NCBI RefSeq assembly: GCF_014653695.1
Contig: NZ_BNAR01000009.1
Location: 1-64,000 of the forward strand
Length of the DNA stretch: 64,000 nucleotides
Direction of reading: 5' to 3'
Source: Lentzea cavernae
GTDB taxonomy: Bacteria; Actinomycetota; Actinomycetes; Mycobacteriales; Pseudonocardiaceae
Shown here: one piece after another, positions 50,968 to 59,071 of the stretch
Numbering within the stretch: position 1 is the stretch's first letter
Layout of the letters: each line of letters starts with the position of its first letter
Translations under genes and position numbers: made by a program
The notes under the pieces: model-generated
What the model was told of the DNA's origin: nothing
Seen by the model: only the letters and a program-made list of their open reading frames with translations
The model's database searches: none

Positions 50968-51030
50968 GCATCAGTTCGGTTTCACAGGGCGTGTCGACAC
51001 CTGCCCCGGCGTAGACATGACCGCACATTG

Positions 51031-51897
51031 ATGGGCAAGATGCCCGACACAGTGAGTACCCAAGACAACGCCGGTCTCCTCGTCCTCGCAGTCGATGACG
51101 AGGCTCCTGGCCTGAGCGAGATCAAGTTCCTGCTCGAGAGCAGCCCTCACATCCGGCGCGTCCTCACGGCCTTCGACGCCGCCGAGGCACTGCGCATCCT
51201 CAGGGGCGACTACGAGCAGGAGGTCATGGCGAGGACCAGGGCCGGCCTGCCGCCGGTCGACGCGGTCTTCGCGGACATCAACATGCCCGGCCTGTCGGGC
51301 ATGGACCTCGCCAGGGTGCTCAGCGCGTTCCGGTACCCGCCCGCACTCGTCTTCGTGACGGGCGTGGAGGAACGGGACGCGCTCGTCACGGCGTTCGACG
51401 TCGGCGCGCTCGACTTCATCAACAAGCCGATCAACGAGGAACGCGTCCTCAAGGCGATCTCGCGCGTCGCGGACCGGGTGGGTCGCACGGCGGCCCCGGC
51501 CGCGCAGTCGGCCCAGGCGGCGCAGAACCCCGCCGAACCGACCGACGACGAGGTCATCCCCGTCGAGCTCGGCGGCACCATCAAGCTCGTGCCGCGCGCG
51601 TCCGTGCGGTACGTCGAGGCGCAGGGCGACTACGCCCGCCTCCACACGCAGGACGGCAGCCACCTCGTGCGCATCCCGTTGGCGCAGCTCGAGGAACGCT
51701 GGGCGAACGCGGGTTTCGTGCGCATCCACCGCTCGTACCTGGTGGCGTTGCCGCTGGTGAGCGAGCTGCGGATGACGGCGAACGGGTACGCGGTCGTCAT
51801 CGGCACCGGTGAGGGTGCCAAGGAGCTCCCGGTCAGCCGCCGGCACACCAAGGAGCTCAAGGAACGGATCGTGCGACCGCCGAAGAGCGGCTGGTGA
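51031..51897 (+). CDS. LytTR family response regulator
   Basis: The product is a 288-aa response regulator. It has a receiver domain with phospho-acceptor Asp82 (VFADINMPGLSG) and FINKP near residue 130, a flexible linker (about 150-175), and a C-terminal LytTR DNA-binding domain (YVEAQGDYARLHT, FVRIHRSYLV). It is the probable partner of the LytS-type kinase at 47881. ATG 51031 is used; TTG 51028 and ATG 51040 are alternatives. It overlaps the next membrane-protein gene by 4 bp, and the symporters follow. Confidence 0.93.
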   Translation: MGKMPDTVSTQDNAGLLVLAVDDEAPGLSEIKFLLESSPHIRRVLTAFDAAEALRILRGDYEQEVMARTRAGLPPVDAVFADINMPGLSGMDLARVLSAFRYPPALVFVTGVEERDALVTAFDVGALDFINKPINEERVLKAISRVADRVGRTAAPAAQSAQAAQNPAEPTDDEVIPVELGGTIKLVPRASVRYVEAQGDYARLHTQDGSHLVRIPLAQLEERWANAGFVRIHRSYLVALPLVSELRMTANGYAVVIGTGEGAKELPVSRRHTKELKERIVRPPKSGW

Positions 51898-52322
51898 GCA
51901 GGCACGACGCGGGGAAGCCCGAGCAGCCCGCACGTGAGGCCTGGCTCGGTGAGCAGGGCAGCAGGCCGCGTCGCCGCAGGGTCGTGCTCGCCGACTCCAC
52001 GAAGAAGAGCGGCAAGGCGTTAAGAACGATCATCGAGCTGGAGGAGCAGACCAGCGTCGGTGAGAAGCTGGTCCGCGACCTCATCCGGCAGCAGCTCAAG
52101 TCCGCGTTCGGGCTCGCGTTCGCCGTCCTGATCGGCATGTGCCTGTTGCCGATCACCTTCTACCTGGTCCCGTCGATCGGGGACCTGAAGATCCTCGGCA
52201 TCCCCGTCCCGTGGCTCGTGCTCGGCCTCGCGCCCTTCCCGATCCTCTACGGCGTCGGGTGGGTCTTCCGCAGGCAGGCCGAACGGCACGAGAAGGACTT
52301 CGTGAACATGGTCGACCGCTGA
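51894..52322 (+). CDS. Membrane protein between LytTR regulator and symporter
   Basis: A 142-aa protein: a basic N-terminal 40 residues, a helical region, then two hydrophobic helices (AFGLAFAVLIGMCLLPITFY and PWLVLGLAPFPILYGVGWVF). GTG 51894 overlaps the regulator's stop (GTGA), and the symporter starts 1 bp after its stop. It fills the DUF485-like place before the first symporter and may be a small symporter partner, which is inference. Confidence 0.75.
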   Translation: MSRHDAGKPEQPAREAWLGEQGSRPRRRRVVLADSTKKSGKALRTIIELEEQTSVGEKLVRDLIRQQLKSAFGLAFAVLIGMCLLPITFYLVPSIGDLKILGIPVPWLVLGLAPFPILYGVGWVFRRQAERHEKDFVNMVDR

Positions 52323-52323
52323 C

Positions 52324-54123
52324 GTGAACGCCTCCATCTACAGCCTCAGCGCCATCGTCGCCGTGGCGGCCGTGACGTTCCTGCTCGGGTACGTCGGGTC
52401 GCGCAAGGCGAACACCACCCCGGACTTCCTGGTGGCGCGCCGCGCGATCCCCGCCACCCGCAACGCCGCCGCGATCTCCGGCGAGTACCTGTCCGCGGCG
52501 TCGTTCCTCGGTGTCGCCGGGCTCGTGCTCAAGGACGGCGTCGACGCCCTCTGGTACCCGGTCGGCTTCACGGCCGGCTACCTCGCGCTGCTGCTGTTCG
52601 TGGCCGCGCCGCTGCGCCGCTCCGGCGCCTACACGCTGCCGGACTTCGCCGAGGCACGGCTGGGGTCGGCGAACGTGCGGCACTTCAGCACGTTCTTCGT
52701 GGTGTGCATCGGCGTGCTGTACCTGGTGCCGCAGCTGCAGTCCGCCGGCCTGACGCTGACCACGATCACGGGCCTGCCCGCGTGGTTCGGCGGCATGATC
52801 GTCACGGCCATCGTCGTGGTCAACGTGCTGGGCGGCGGCATGCGCGCGATCACGCTGGTCCAGGCGTTCCAGTACTGGGGCAAGCTCTTCGCGATCGCCG
52901 CGCCCACGTTCGTGCTGTTCGTGGTGTTCCTGGCCTCGCCCGACCGCGGCACGCAGCCGATCAGCGACGACGGCGTGGTCCGGTTCCCGCAGGCCGAGAA
53001 GATCACCGTGGCCGAGCAGGTCGTGAAGGTCCGCGTCGACGAGCCGCTGACGTTGAAGGTGCAGGGCCAGATCGACGGCAGGAACGCGAACGGGCCGGTG
53101 TTCTGGGGCCGCGGCGTCTACGAGCTGAGCCCCGGCACGACCCTGGAGTTCGCCGCGGGCAGCCCGGTACCGGTGGTCGAGGGCTCGCCGACGACCAACT
53201 ACGACTGGACGCGGCCGCAGACCGGCGGTCTCTCCGAGCTGATCAGGACGTACTCGCTGATCTTCGCGACGTTCCTCGGCACGATGGGCCTGCCGCACGT
53301 CCTGGTCCGCTTCTACACCAACCCGGACGGCAAGGCGGCCCGCCGCACGGCGTTGCACGTGCTCTACCTGCTGGGCCTGTTCTACATCTTCCCGACGGCC
53401 CTGGGCGTGCTGGCGCGGCTCTACCTGCCGCAGCTGCTGGTGACCGGGAGGACGGACGCGGCGGTGCTGATGCTGCCGGAGACGATGCTGCCGAACCTGG
53501 GCGGTCAGATCGTCGGCGCGATCGTCGCGGCGGGCGCGTTCGCGGCGTTCCTGTCGACCTCGTCGGGGCTCGTCGTGTCGGTCGCCGGGGTGGTCTCGAC
53601 GGACATCATGCCGGGCAAGGTTCGTGACTTCAGGTGGGCAACTGTGTTCACCGGACTCGTCGCGATAGGCCTGGCACTGCTGCTTCCCCGCTCCGACGCG
53701 TCACTGACGGTGGCGATGTCCTTCGCGTTGGCGGCGTCGACGTTCTGCCCGCTTCTCGTCCTCGGCATCTGGTGGCGAGGCCTCACGTGGGTGGGCGCCG
53801 TCTGCGGCCTCGTGGTCGGCGGCGGCCTGGTGATCTCCGCCCAGGTCGTCAGCGTCGTGAGCTCCTACACCGGCCGCTGGGCGCCCGCGTTCATCACCCA
53901 ACCTGCGCTGATCACGGTGCCGGTCGCGTTCATCACCATGATCGTGGTCAGCAAGGCGACCCGCAGGCGGGTGCCGGCCGACGTGAGCCAGATCCTGCTC
54001 AGGCTGCACGCCCCCGACCCGCTGGGCTTCATCCGCGACCGGGACATCGCCCGTTTCGGCACCGCCGAGGAGAAGGCCAGGATGGCGGACGACAAGCGCA
54101 GGGGAGCTGGCCGGACACGGTGA
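52324..54123 (+). CDS. Sodium/solute symporter, cation acetate symporter family (copy 1)
   Basis: A 599-aa SSS-family protein with about 13 membrane helices and the typical early sequence (PATRNAAAISGEYLSAASFLG). Compared with the copy at 54730, it has an extra hydrophilic stretch of about 90-100 residues (about 215-310, PDRGTQPISDDGVVRF to RPQTGGLSELI) on one face of the membrane. It probably imports acetate, propionate or pyruvate with sodium or protons. It is in one operon with the LytTR regulator. Confidence 0.92.
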   Translation: MNASIYSLSAIVAVAAVTFLLGYVGSRKANTTPDFLVARRAIPATRNAAAISGEYLSAASFLGVAGLVLKDGVDALWYPVGFTAGYLALLLFVAAPLRRSGAYTLPDFAEARLGSANVRHFSTFFVVCIGVLYLVPQLQSAGLTLTTITGLPAWFGGMIVTAIVVVNVLGGGMRAITLVQAFQYWGKLFAIAAPTFVLFVVFLASPDRGTQPISDDGVVRFPQAEKITVAEQVVKVRVDEPLTLKVQGQIDGRNANGPVFWGRGVYELSPGTTLEFAAGSPVPVVEGSPTTNYDWTRPQTGGLSELIRTYSLIFATFLGTMGLPHVLVRFYTNPDGKAARRTALHVLYLLGLFYIFPTALGVLARLYLPQLLVTGRTDAAVLMLPETMLPNLGGQIVGAIVAAGAFAAFLSTSSGLVVSVAGVVSTDIMPGKVRDFRWATVFTGLVAIGLALLLPRSDASLTVAMSFALAASTFCPLLVLGIWWRGLTWVGAVCGLVVGGGLVISAQVVSVVSSYTGRWAPAFITQPALITVPVAFITMIVVSKATRRRVPADVSQILLRLHAPDPLGFIRDRDIARFGTAEEKARMADDKRRGAGRTR

Positions 54124-54143
54124 GTAGCCGTCGTTTCAAATGG

Positions 54144-54187
54144 GTGAAAATTAGTCACTCGAATCGGTGAACGGTGAACTAGGTCAC
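54144..54187. promoter_or_regulatory. Tandem CRP/GlxR-like sites
   Basis: GTGAACTAGGTCAC at 54174-54187 fits the actinobacterial GlxR/CRP consensus TGTGANNTANNTCACA, including the central TA. A second one, GTGA-N7-TCAC, lies at 54144-54158. They lie 196-239 bp before the DUF485 gene, in the promoter region, which fits cAMP-dependent control of monocarboxylate uptake. Confidence 0.65.
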
Positions 54188-54332
54188 GCAGAGTGCTGTT
54201 CGTCTACGCATACTGACCGTTCGTCGCATCACCCGACTGCTGGGCGCAACGGCACGAACGGGGTCTTACCTGAGTGACTCAAGTCTCCATACGGTTCCTG
54301 ACCAAGAACAGGACCGCACCTGGAGGCACTAC

Positions 54333-54386
54333 GTGCACGTCACGTTGCTGACACCTACGACGAGTACCGCGAGGAGGGGCCTGTGA
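54333..54386 (+). CDS. 17-aa leader ORF overlapping the DUF485 start
   Basis: GTG 54333 follows TGGAGG at 6 bp and opens a 17-codon frame (MHVTLLTPTTSTARRGL). Its TGA (54384-54386) overlaps the GTG of the DUF485 gene (GTGA). This arrangement would couple translation or serve as a regulatory leader peptide. Confidence 0.5.
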   Translation: MHVTLLTPTTSTARRGL

Positions 54387-54733
54387 GCACCGTCGATCAC
54401 ACCCCGTCTGAGTCGGCCCCAGACGCGCAGAAGTGGGCCGACGTCCAAGCGAGCGCTGACTTCACCGAGCTGAAGCACCGACTGCGAAAGTTCGTATTCC
54501 CCGTCTCCGGCCTGTTCCTCGCGTGGTACCTGCTGTACGTGCTGCTCGCGGACTACGCGCACGACTTCATGTCCACCAAGGTGTTCGGCAACATCAACGT
54601 CGGGCTCATCTTCGGCCTGCTGCAGTTCGTGTCGACGTTCGTCATCACGACGCTGTACGTGCGGCACGCGAACAAGAACCTCGACCCGCTCGCGGAGAAG
54701 CTCCGCAACGAGATCGAGGGAGACGGCAAGTGA
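54383..54733 (+). CDS. DUF485 membrane protein
   Basis: A 116-aa protein with two membrane helices and the DUF485 signature (ADFTELKHRLRKFVFPVSGL, then NVGLIFGLLQFVSTF). DUF485 proteins accompany acetate/monocarboxylate symporters, such as MctB with MctC in Corynebacterium or YjcH with ActP in E. coli. GTG 54383 has GAGGAGGGG. It overlaps the symporter gene by 4 bp (GTGA). Confidence 0.92.
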   Translation: MSTVDHTPSESAPDAQKWADVQASADFTELKHRLRKFVFPVSGLFLAWYLLYVLLADYAHDFMSTKVFGNINVGLIFGLLQFVSTFVITTLYVRHANKNLDPLAEKLRNEIEGDGK

Positions 54734-56349
54734 ACGAGTCCAGCCCGATCCTCAACATCAGCATCTTCGGTGTCTTCGTCCTGATCACGCTCGTCGTGGT
54801 CATCCGGGCGAGCCGCAACACCAAGACCGCTGCCGACTACCTCGCCGCCGGGCGCGCCTTCACCGGCCCGCAGAACGGCATCGCGATCGCCGGTGACTAC
54901 CTGTCGGCCGCGTCGTTCCTCGGCATCGCGGGCGCCATCGCCCTCAACGGCTACGACGGCTTCCTGTACTCGATCGGCTTCCTGGTGGCGTGGCTCGTCG
55001 CGCTGCTGCTGGTCGCCGAGCTGCTGCGCAACACCGGCAAGTACACGATGGGCGACGTGCTCAGCTTCCGGATGCGCCAGCGTCCGGTCCGCGCGGCCGC
55101 CGCCACGTCGACCATGGCGGTGTCGTTCTTCTACCTGCTGGCCCAGATGGCCGGCGCGGGCGGTCTCGTCGCCCTGCTGCTCGGCATCACCGGCACCGGT
55201 GGCCAGGCCCTGGTCATCGCCGTCGTCGGCGCCCTGATGATCGCCTACGTCCTCATCGGCGGCATGAAGGGCACCACCTGGGTGCAGATCATCAAGGCCG
55301 TCCTGCTGATCGCCGGCGCGGGCATCATGACCGTCTGGGTGCTCGCCAAGTACGGCTTCAACCTCTCGTCCCTGCTCGGTGCCGCGGTCGACGCCGCCCC
55401 GAAGGCGGGCGAGAAGCTGCTCGGCCCCGGCCTGCAGTACGGCGCGACCGGCACCAGCAAGCTGGACTTCCTGTCGCTGGCCCTCGCACTGGTCCTCGGC
55501 ACCGCGGGTCTGCCGCACATCCTGATGCGCTTCTACACCGTGCCCACGGCCAAGGAAGCCCGTCGTTCGGTCGTGTGGGCGATCTGGCTGATCGGCATCT
55601 TCTACCTGTTCACCCTGGTCCTGGGCTACGGCGCCGGTGCGCTCGTCGGTCCGGACAAGATCAACGCGGCTCCCGGCAAGGCCAACTCGGCCGCCCCGCT
55701 GCTCGCGCTGGAACTGGGTGGCCCGATCCTGCTCGGCCTGATCGCGGCCGTCGCCTTCGCGACGATCCTCGCGGTCGTGGCCGGCTTGACGATCACGGCG
55801 TCGGCGTCGTTCGCACATGACATCTACGCCAACATCATCAAGAAGGGCCGGGAGGAGAACGGCAACGGCAAGGCCTACGACGAGGACAAGACCGACGAGG
55901 TGAAGGTCGCCCGCATCACGGCGATCGTCATCGGTCTCGTGTCCATCGGTGGCGGCATCGTGGCCAACGGCCAGAACATCGCGTTCCTCGTGGCACTGGC
56001 CTTCGCGGTCGCCGCCTCGGCGAACCTGCCGACGATCCTCTACTCGCTGTTCTGGAAGAGGTTCAACACCTCGGGCGCGCTGTGGAGCATCTACGGCGGT
56101 CTGATCGTGACGATCACCCTGATCGTCCTGTCGCCCGCCGTCTCCGGCAAGCCGACCTCGATGTTCAAGAACGCCGACTTCGACCTGTTCCCGCTGTCGA
56201 ACCCCGGCATCGTCTCGATCCCCGTCGCGTTCCTGCTCGGCTACATCGGCACGATCCTCTCGAAGGACAAGGCCGACCCCGCCAAGCAGGCCGAGATGGA
56301 GGTCCGCTCCCTCACCGGCGCGGGCGCCGAGAAGGCCATCGCGCACTAG
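54730..56349 (+). CDS. Cation acetate symporter family protein (copy 2, MctC/ActP-like)
   Basis: A 539-aa SSS-family transporter with about 13 helices and the usual signatures (GIAIAGDYLSAASFLGIAGA, LGTAGLPHILMRFYTVP). Its pairing with DUF485 matches ActP/MctC systems that take up acetate, propionate and pyruvate. GTG 54730 is coupled to DUF485; the upstream in-frame extension to 54523 is spurious. A strong terminator follows. Confidence 0.93.
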   Translation: MNESSPILNISIFGVFVLITLVVVIRASRNTKTAADYLAAGRAFTGPQNGIAIAGDYLSAASFLGIAGAIALNGYDGFLYSIGFLVAWLVALLLVAELLRNTGKYTMGDVLSFRMRQRPVRAAAATSTMAVSFFYLLAQMAGAGGLVALLLGITGTGGQALVIAVVGALMIAYVLIGGMKGTTWVQIIKAVLLIAGAGIMTVWVLAKYGFNLSSLLGAAVDAAPKAGEKLLGPGLQYGATGTSKLDFLSLALALVLGTAGLPHILMRFYTVPTAKEARRSVVWAIWLIGIFYLFTLVLGYGAGALVGPDKINAAPGKANSAAPLLALELGGPILLGLIAAVAFATILAVVAGLTITASASFAHDIYANIIKKGREENGNGKAYDEDKTDEVKVARITAIVIGLVSIGGGIVANGQNIAFLVALAFAVAASANLPTILYSLFWKRFNTSGALWSIYGGLIVTITLIVLSPAVSGKPTSMFKNADFDLFPLSNPGIVSIPVAFLLGYIGTILSKDKADPAKQAEMEVRSLTGAGAEKAIAH

Positions 56350-56362
56350 TTCGCACCACCTG

Positions 56363-56397
56363 AGAACGGGCCGTCCCTCACGGGGGCGGCCCGTTCT
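56363..56397 (+). terminator. Strong terminator after the symporter
   Basis: AGAACGGGCCG and CGGCCCGTTCT form an 11-bp perfect stem with a 13-nt loop, 14 bp after the symporter stop, followed by TCG. It ends the DUF485-symporter operon. Confidence 0.9.
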
Positions 56398-56465
56398 TCG
56401 TGCGTGCAACCCTGAACCGGCTGACCGCGTATTGGATGCGAACGCGGCAGACTTGGGGGACCGGG

Positions 56466-56960
56466 TTGCGACGAGACGAAGAGTTCTCGGAGTTCTTCAC
56501 GAACAGATTCGACTGGGCGCGGCGCACGGCGTACGCGCTGTGCGGTGACTGGTCGGAGGCGGAAGAGCTCGCGCAGAACGCATTCGTGAAGGCGTACGCG
56601 AAGTGGCCCGGCGTGCGTCGCGAAAGCGCGGACGCCTACGTGCGGACCATCCTGACGCGCCTGTTCCTGGACAGCAGGCGCCGGGTCCGCGGACGCGAGC
56701 ACCCGGTCGCCGAGGTGCCGGAACACGGTGTGGCGGGCGGGTTCGGCGAGCACGACTCCGCCCTGCACGTCGCTCTGCAGCAGGTGCCGCCCAAACAACG
56801 GGCGGTGCTCGTGCTGCGCTACGTCCACGACCTGTCCATCGAGCAGACGGCCGCTGAGCTGGGCTGTTCGACGGGCAACGTGAAAAGCCAGTCAGCGAGG
56901 GGGTTGTCGACGCTCCGCGAGGCGTACGGCCGCCCGGTCGAATCGGAGAGTGCCTCATGA
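56466..56960 (+). CDS. SigE family RNA polymerase sigma factor
   Basis: A 164-aa ECF-like sigma factor: region 2 (about 8-72, ALCGDWSEAEELAQNAF) and region 4 (about 103-150, LPRKQ-like PPKQRAVLVLRYVHDL, then TAAELGCSTGNVKSQSARG). TTG 56466 follows GGGGGACC and gives the family-typical start RRDEEFSEFF; ATG 56436 or GTG 56400 would add residues without domain homology. It overlaps the next gene by 4 bp, a membrane protein and probable anti-sigma partner. Confidence 0.9.
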   Translation: MRRDEEFSEFFTNRFDWARRTAYALCGDWSEAEELAQNAFVKAYAKWPGVRRESADAYVRTILTRLFLDSRRRVRGREHPVAEVPEHGVAGGFGEHDSALHVALQQVPPKQRAVLVLRYVHDLSIEQTAAELGCSTGNVKSQSARGLSTLREAYGRPVESESAS

Positions 56961-57703
56961 GGATCGAAGACGAGCTGCGCGGAGCTCTCGACGTGGCCGC
57001 GCCACCACCGGTCACCCGGCTCGAGGACGTGCTCGCGCGCGGCAGGCGCCGGGTCGCCGTCCGTCGGGCCAGGATCGCGGGGAGCGCGCTGGCGGTCGTC
57101 GCAGTGGTGGTGGCGGGCGTGATCGCCTGGCCGTCCGGGTCGCGGGGTGTGCTCGACCCGGTGAACTGGGCGCGGGCGACGCCGGCACCGGAGGTGGTGG
57201 CCGACCCGCCCCGCAACAGCCGGCTCTGCCGGGAGCAGACGATCCCGTCGCTCGTCCTCAGCCTCGAGGGCGAGGTCCTGGCGGAGGAGCAGATGAGCAA
57301 GTGGCGCGACCTGACGCAGGAGGCGGTCTCGGACCGGCGCGTCACGTCGGAGGACCTCAGGGGCCTCGCGAACGAGGTGCCCCGCGTCTTCAAGGTCGAC
57401 ATCGGGGACACCGACAGCGTGCGGTTCTCCCGCACGCGGTCCGACGACCGCCCGTCCGTCGCCGCGGACAGGGCGCTGTGGGCGACCGGTGCGTGCACCC
57501 CGCCCCGCCGGTGGACCAACGCCGACGGCACGGTGTTCCAGCTCTACGACGCCACGCAGACGGGGCAGGCCCTGTACGTCTTCCGCGCCGACGGCCGCGC
57601 GTTGCGGATGGAGCAGCTCAACGTCGCGGGGTCCCTCGGCCGGCTGCCCGTGAAGGAGTGGCAGTTCGTGAGGCTCGGAGCCGCCGTCGCGGAGGTGCTC
57701 TGA
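56957..57703 (+). CDS. Membrane-anchored partner of SigE-type sigma factor
   Basis: A 248-aa protein: a cytoplasmic helical N-terminus (LRGALDVAAPPPVTRLEDVL), a basic patch (RGRRRVAVRRARI), a membrane helix (about 42-62, SALAVVAVVVAGVIAWP) and a 180-residue extracytoplasmic domain with two Cys. The layout is that of proteins encoded after SigE-family sigma factors, probably an anti-sigma-like regulator; no zinc motif is seen. ATG 56957 overlaps the sigma stop (ATGA). Confidence 0.8.
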   Translation: MRIEDELRGALDVAAPPPVTRLEDVLARGRRRVAVRRARIAGSALAVVAVVVAGVIAWPSGSRGVLDPVNWARATPAPEVVADPPRNSRLCREQTIPSLVLSLEGEVLAEEQMSKWRDLTQEAVSDRRVTSEDLRGLANEVPRVFKVDIGDTDSVRFSRTRSDDRPSVAADRALWATGACTPPRRWTNADGTVFQLYDATQTGQALYVFRADGRALRMEQLNVAGSLGRLPVKEWQFVRLGAAVAEVL

Positions 57704-57762
57704 GGTGGACCCGTGCCGGAGGTTCACGTCCGTGCAACTTCCGGCATGGGAACATCTGGGAC

Positions 57763-58101
57763 GTGACTGTTCCAAGCGTGGAGATCGCCGACGTTCCGGC
57801 GCAGCTGCCCGAGGGCGCCGTCCTGCTGGACGTGCGCGAGCAGGACGAGTGGGACGCTGGCCACGCGCCCGGCGCGCTGCACGTCCCCATGAGCGAGATC
57901 GGCGCCCGTCTCGGCGAGGTGCCGAACGACGTGCAGCTCTACGTCGTGTGCCGCGTCGGCGGCCGTTCCGCCCGCGTGACCCAGTACCTCAACGAGAACG
58001 GCTGGGAGGCCGTCAACGTCGAGGGCGGCATGCAGCACTGGGAGGCCGCCGGCCGTCCGCTCGAGGGCGGCACCGACGGCGCGGAACCCCAGGTCATCTG
58101 A
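57763..58101 (+). CDS. Rhodanese-like domain protein
   Basis: A 112-aa single-domain rhodanese with active-site loop CRVGGRS (Cys66 region) and the conserved LLDVREQDEWDAGHAPGA. It binds sulfur as a persulfide for thiosulfate or other sulfur transfer. GTG 57763 is the first good start. The DUF4328 gene follows with 2 bp between. Confidence 0.92.
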   Translation: MTVPSVEIADVPAQLPEGAVLLDVREQDEWDAGHAPGALHVPMSEIGARLGEVPNDVQLYVVCRVGGRSARVTQYLNENGWEAVNVEGGMQHWEAAGRPLEGGTDGAEPQVI

Positions 58102-58103
58102 CC

Positions 58104-59009
58104 GTGCAGCCGCTGCAGCCGATGCGCGTGGACTGGGTGGCGACCCCGCCACCCGGTGCCTACCCACAGCCTCAGGGCCGGTCGCGGCGGCTGTCCTACG
58201 GCGGCCCGCCCCACTACCCGGTCCCCCCGCGCTGGGGCTTCCCGCTGCTCGCGTGGCGCTGGCCCACGGCCGTGCCCGGCACGGTCGAGCAGGCCGACTC
58301 GGTCGACGGCGTCCGCCGCCTCGGCCGCACCGCGCAGAACACCCTCTGGCTGCTCGCCGCCGTCGCCCTCTGGGGCGCGTTCTCCGAGAACTGGCGCTAC
58401 GTGCTGGTCTCGCTGAGCCGGTTCGGCGCGTTGTCGGCCGGCGTCGTCAGCGCCTCCGACGCCATGGTCGTGTCCTCCTCGGCCATCACGATCACCGGCT
58501 GCTTCCTGGCACTGATCTTCGGACTGCTCTGGCTGCGCCGCGCCCGCAACGTCGCCGCCACCCTCGTGGGCTACGGCCCGTCCCGCTCGGACACCGCCGT
58601 GCTCGTCGGACTGATCGTGCCGGGCGTGAACCTCGTGGTGCCCGGCTCGGTCCTCGCCGAACTAGAACACGCCGTCGCCCGCAGGCCCGCCGACGAACGC
58701 CCCACCCCGTCGAAGCTCCTGCGCTGGTGGTGGGGCCTGTGGGCGGGCTCCGGGCTGACGGTCGTAGTGGTCGTCCTGTGGTCGTTCCGGTCCAGCACCC
58801 AAGCCCTCGCGGACGGCGTCCTGCTGCACGCGTTCGCCGACCTGGTGCTCACCGGGCTCGCGGTGACGTCGGCGCTGGTCGTCCGCCGCATCACCACGCT
58901 GCTGCTGCCGGTGGACGCCGCGTCCGTCCGGCTGATGCGCGTGGTGGAGGTCAAGGACGCCCCCGAGCCGCCGCTGCGTCCGGTCCGCGCGTCCGGCTCA
59001 CCCCGGTAG
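58104..59009 (+). CDS. DUF4328 family membrane protein
   Basis: A 301-aa protein: Pro/Gly/Tyr-rich N-terminus (about 1-55), then five or six hydrophobic helices, with FGLLWLRRARNVAATLVGY and PGVNLVVPGSVLAELEHA matching the DUF4328 pattern. No function is known. GTG 58104 is only 2 bp from the rhodanese stop, so the two are probably cotranscribed. Confidence 0.85.
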   Translation: MQPLQPMRVDWVATPPPGAYPQPQGRSRRLSYGGPPHYPVPPRWGFPLLAWRWPTAVPGTVEQADSVDGVRRLGRTAQNTLWLLAAVALWGAFSENWRYVLVSLSRFGALSAGVVSASDAMVVSSSAITITGCFLALIFGLLWLRRARNVAATLVGYGPSRSDTAVLVGLIVPGVNLVVPGSVLAELEHAVARRPADERPTPSKLLRWWWGLWAGSGLTVVVVVLWSFRSSTQALADGVLLHAFADLVLTGLAVTSALVVRRITTLLLPVDAASVRLMRVVEVKDAPEPPLRPVRASGSPR

Positions 59010-59028
59010 CTCCTTCGGGTGATCCTCG

Positions 59029-59041
59029 GTGAGAATCTCAC
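59029..59041. promoter_or_regulatory. Palindromic operator, second DUF5753-DUF397 locus
   Basis: GTGAGAATCTCAC is identical to the core of the site at 24038-24054 and lies at the same distance from the regulator start (about 30 bp). It is followed by TTCCGGGATCTCGC, close to the CTCCGGATCCCGC seen at the first locus. Confidence 0.7.
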
Positions 59042-59071
59042 TTCCGGGATCTCGCTGACGATCATCAGGGG

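Noticed and set aside
54553-56409. 618-aa open frame on the minus strand
   Set aside because: Antisense to the DUF485-symporter pair, which has clear motifs and coupling.
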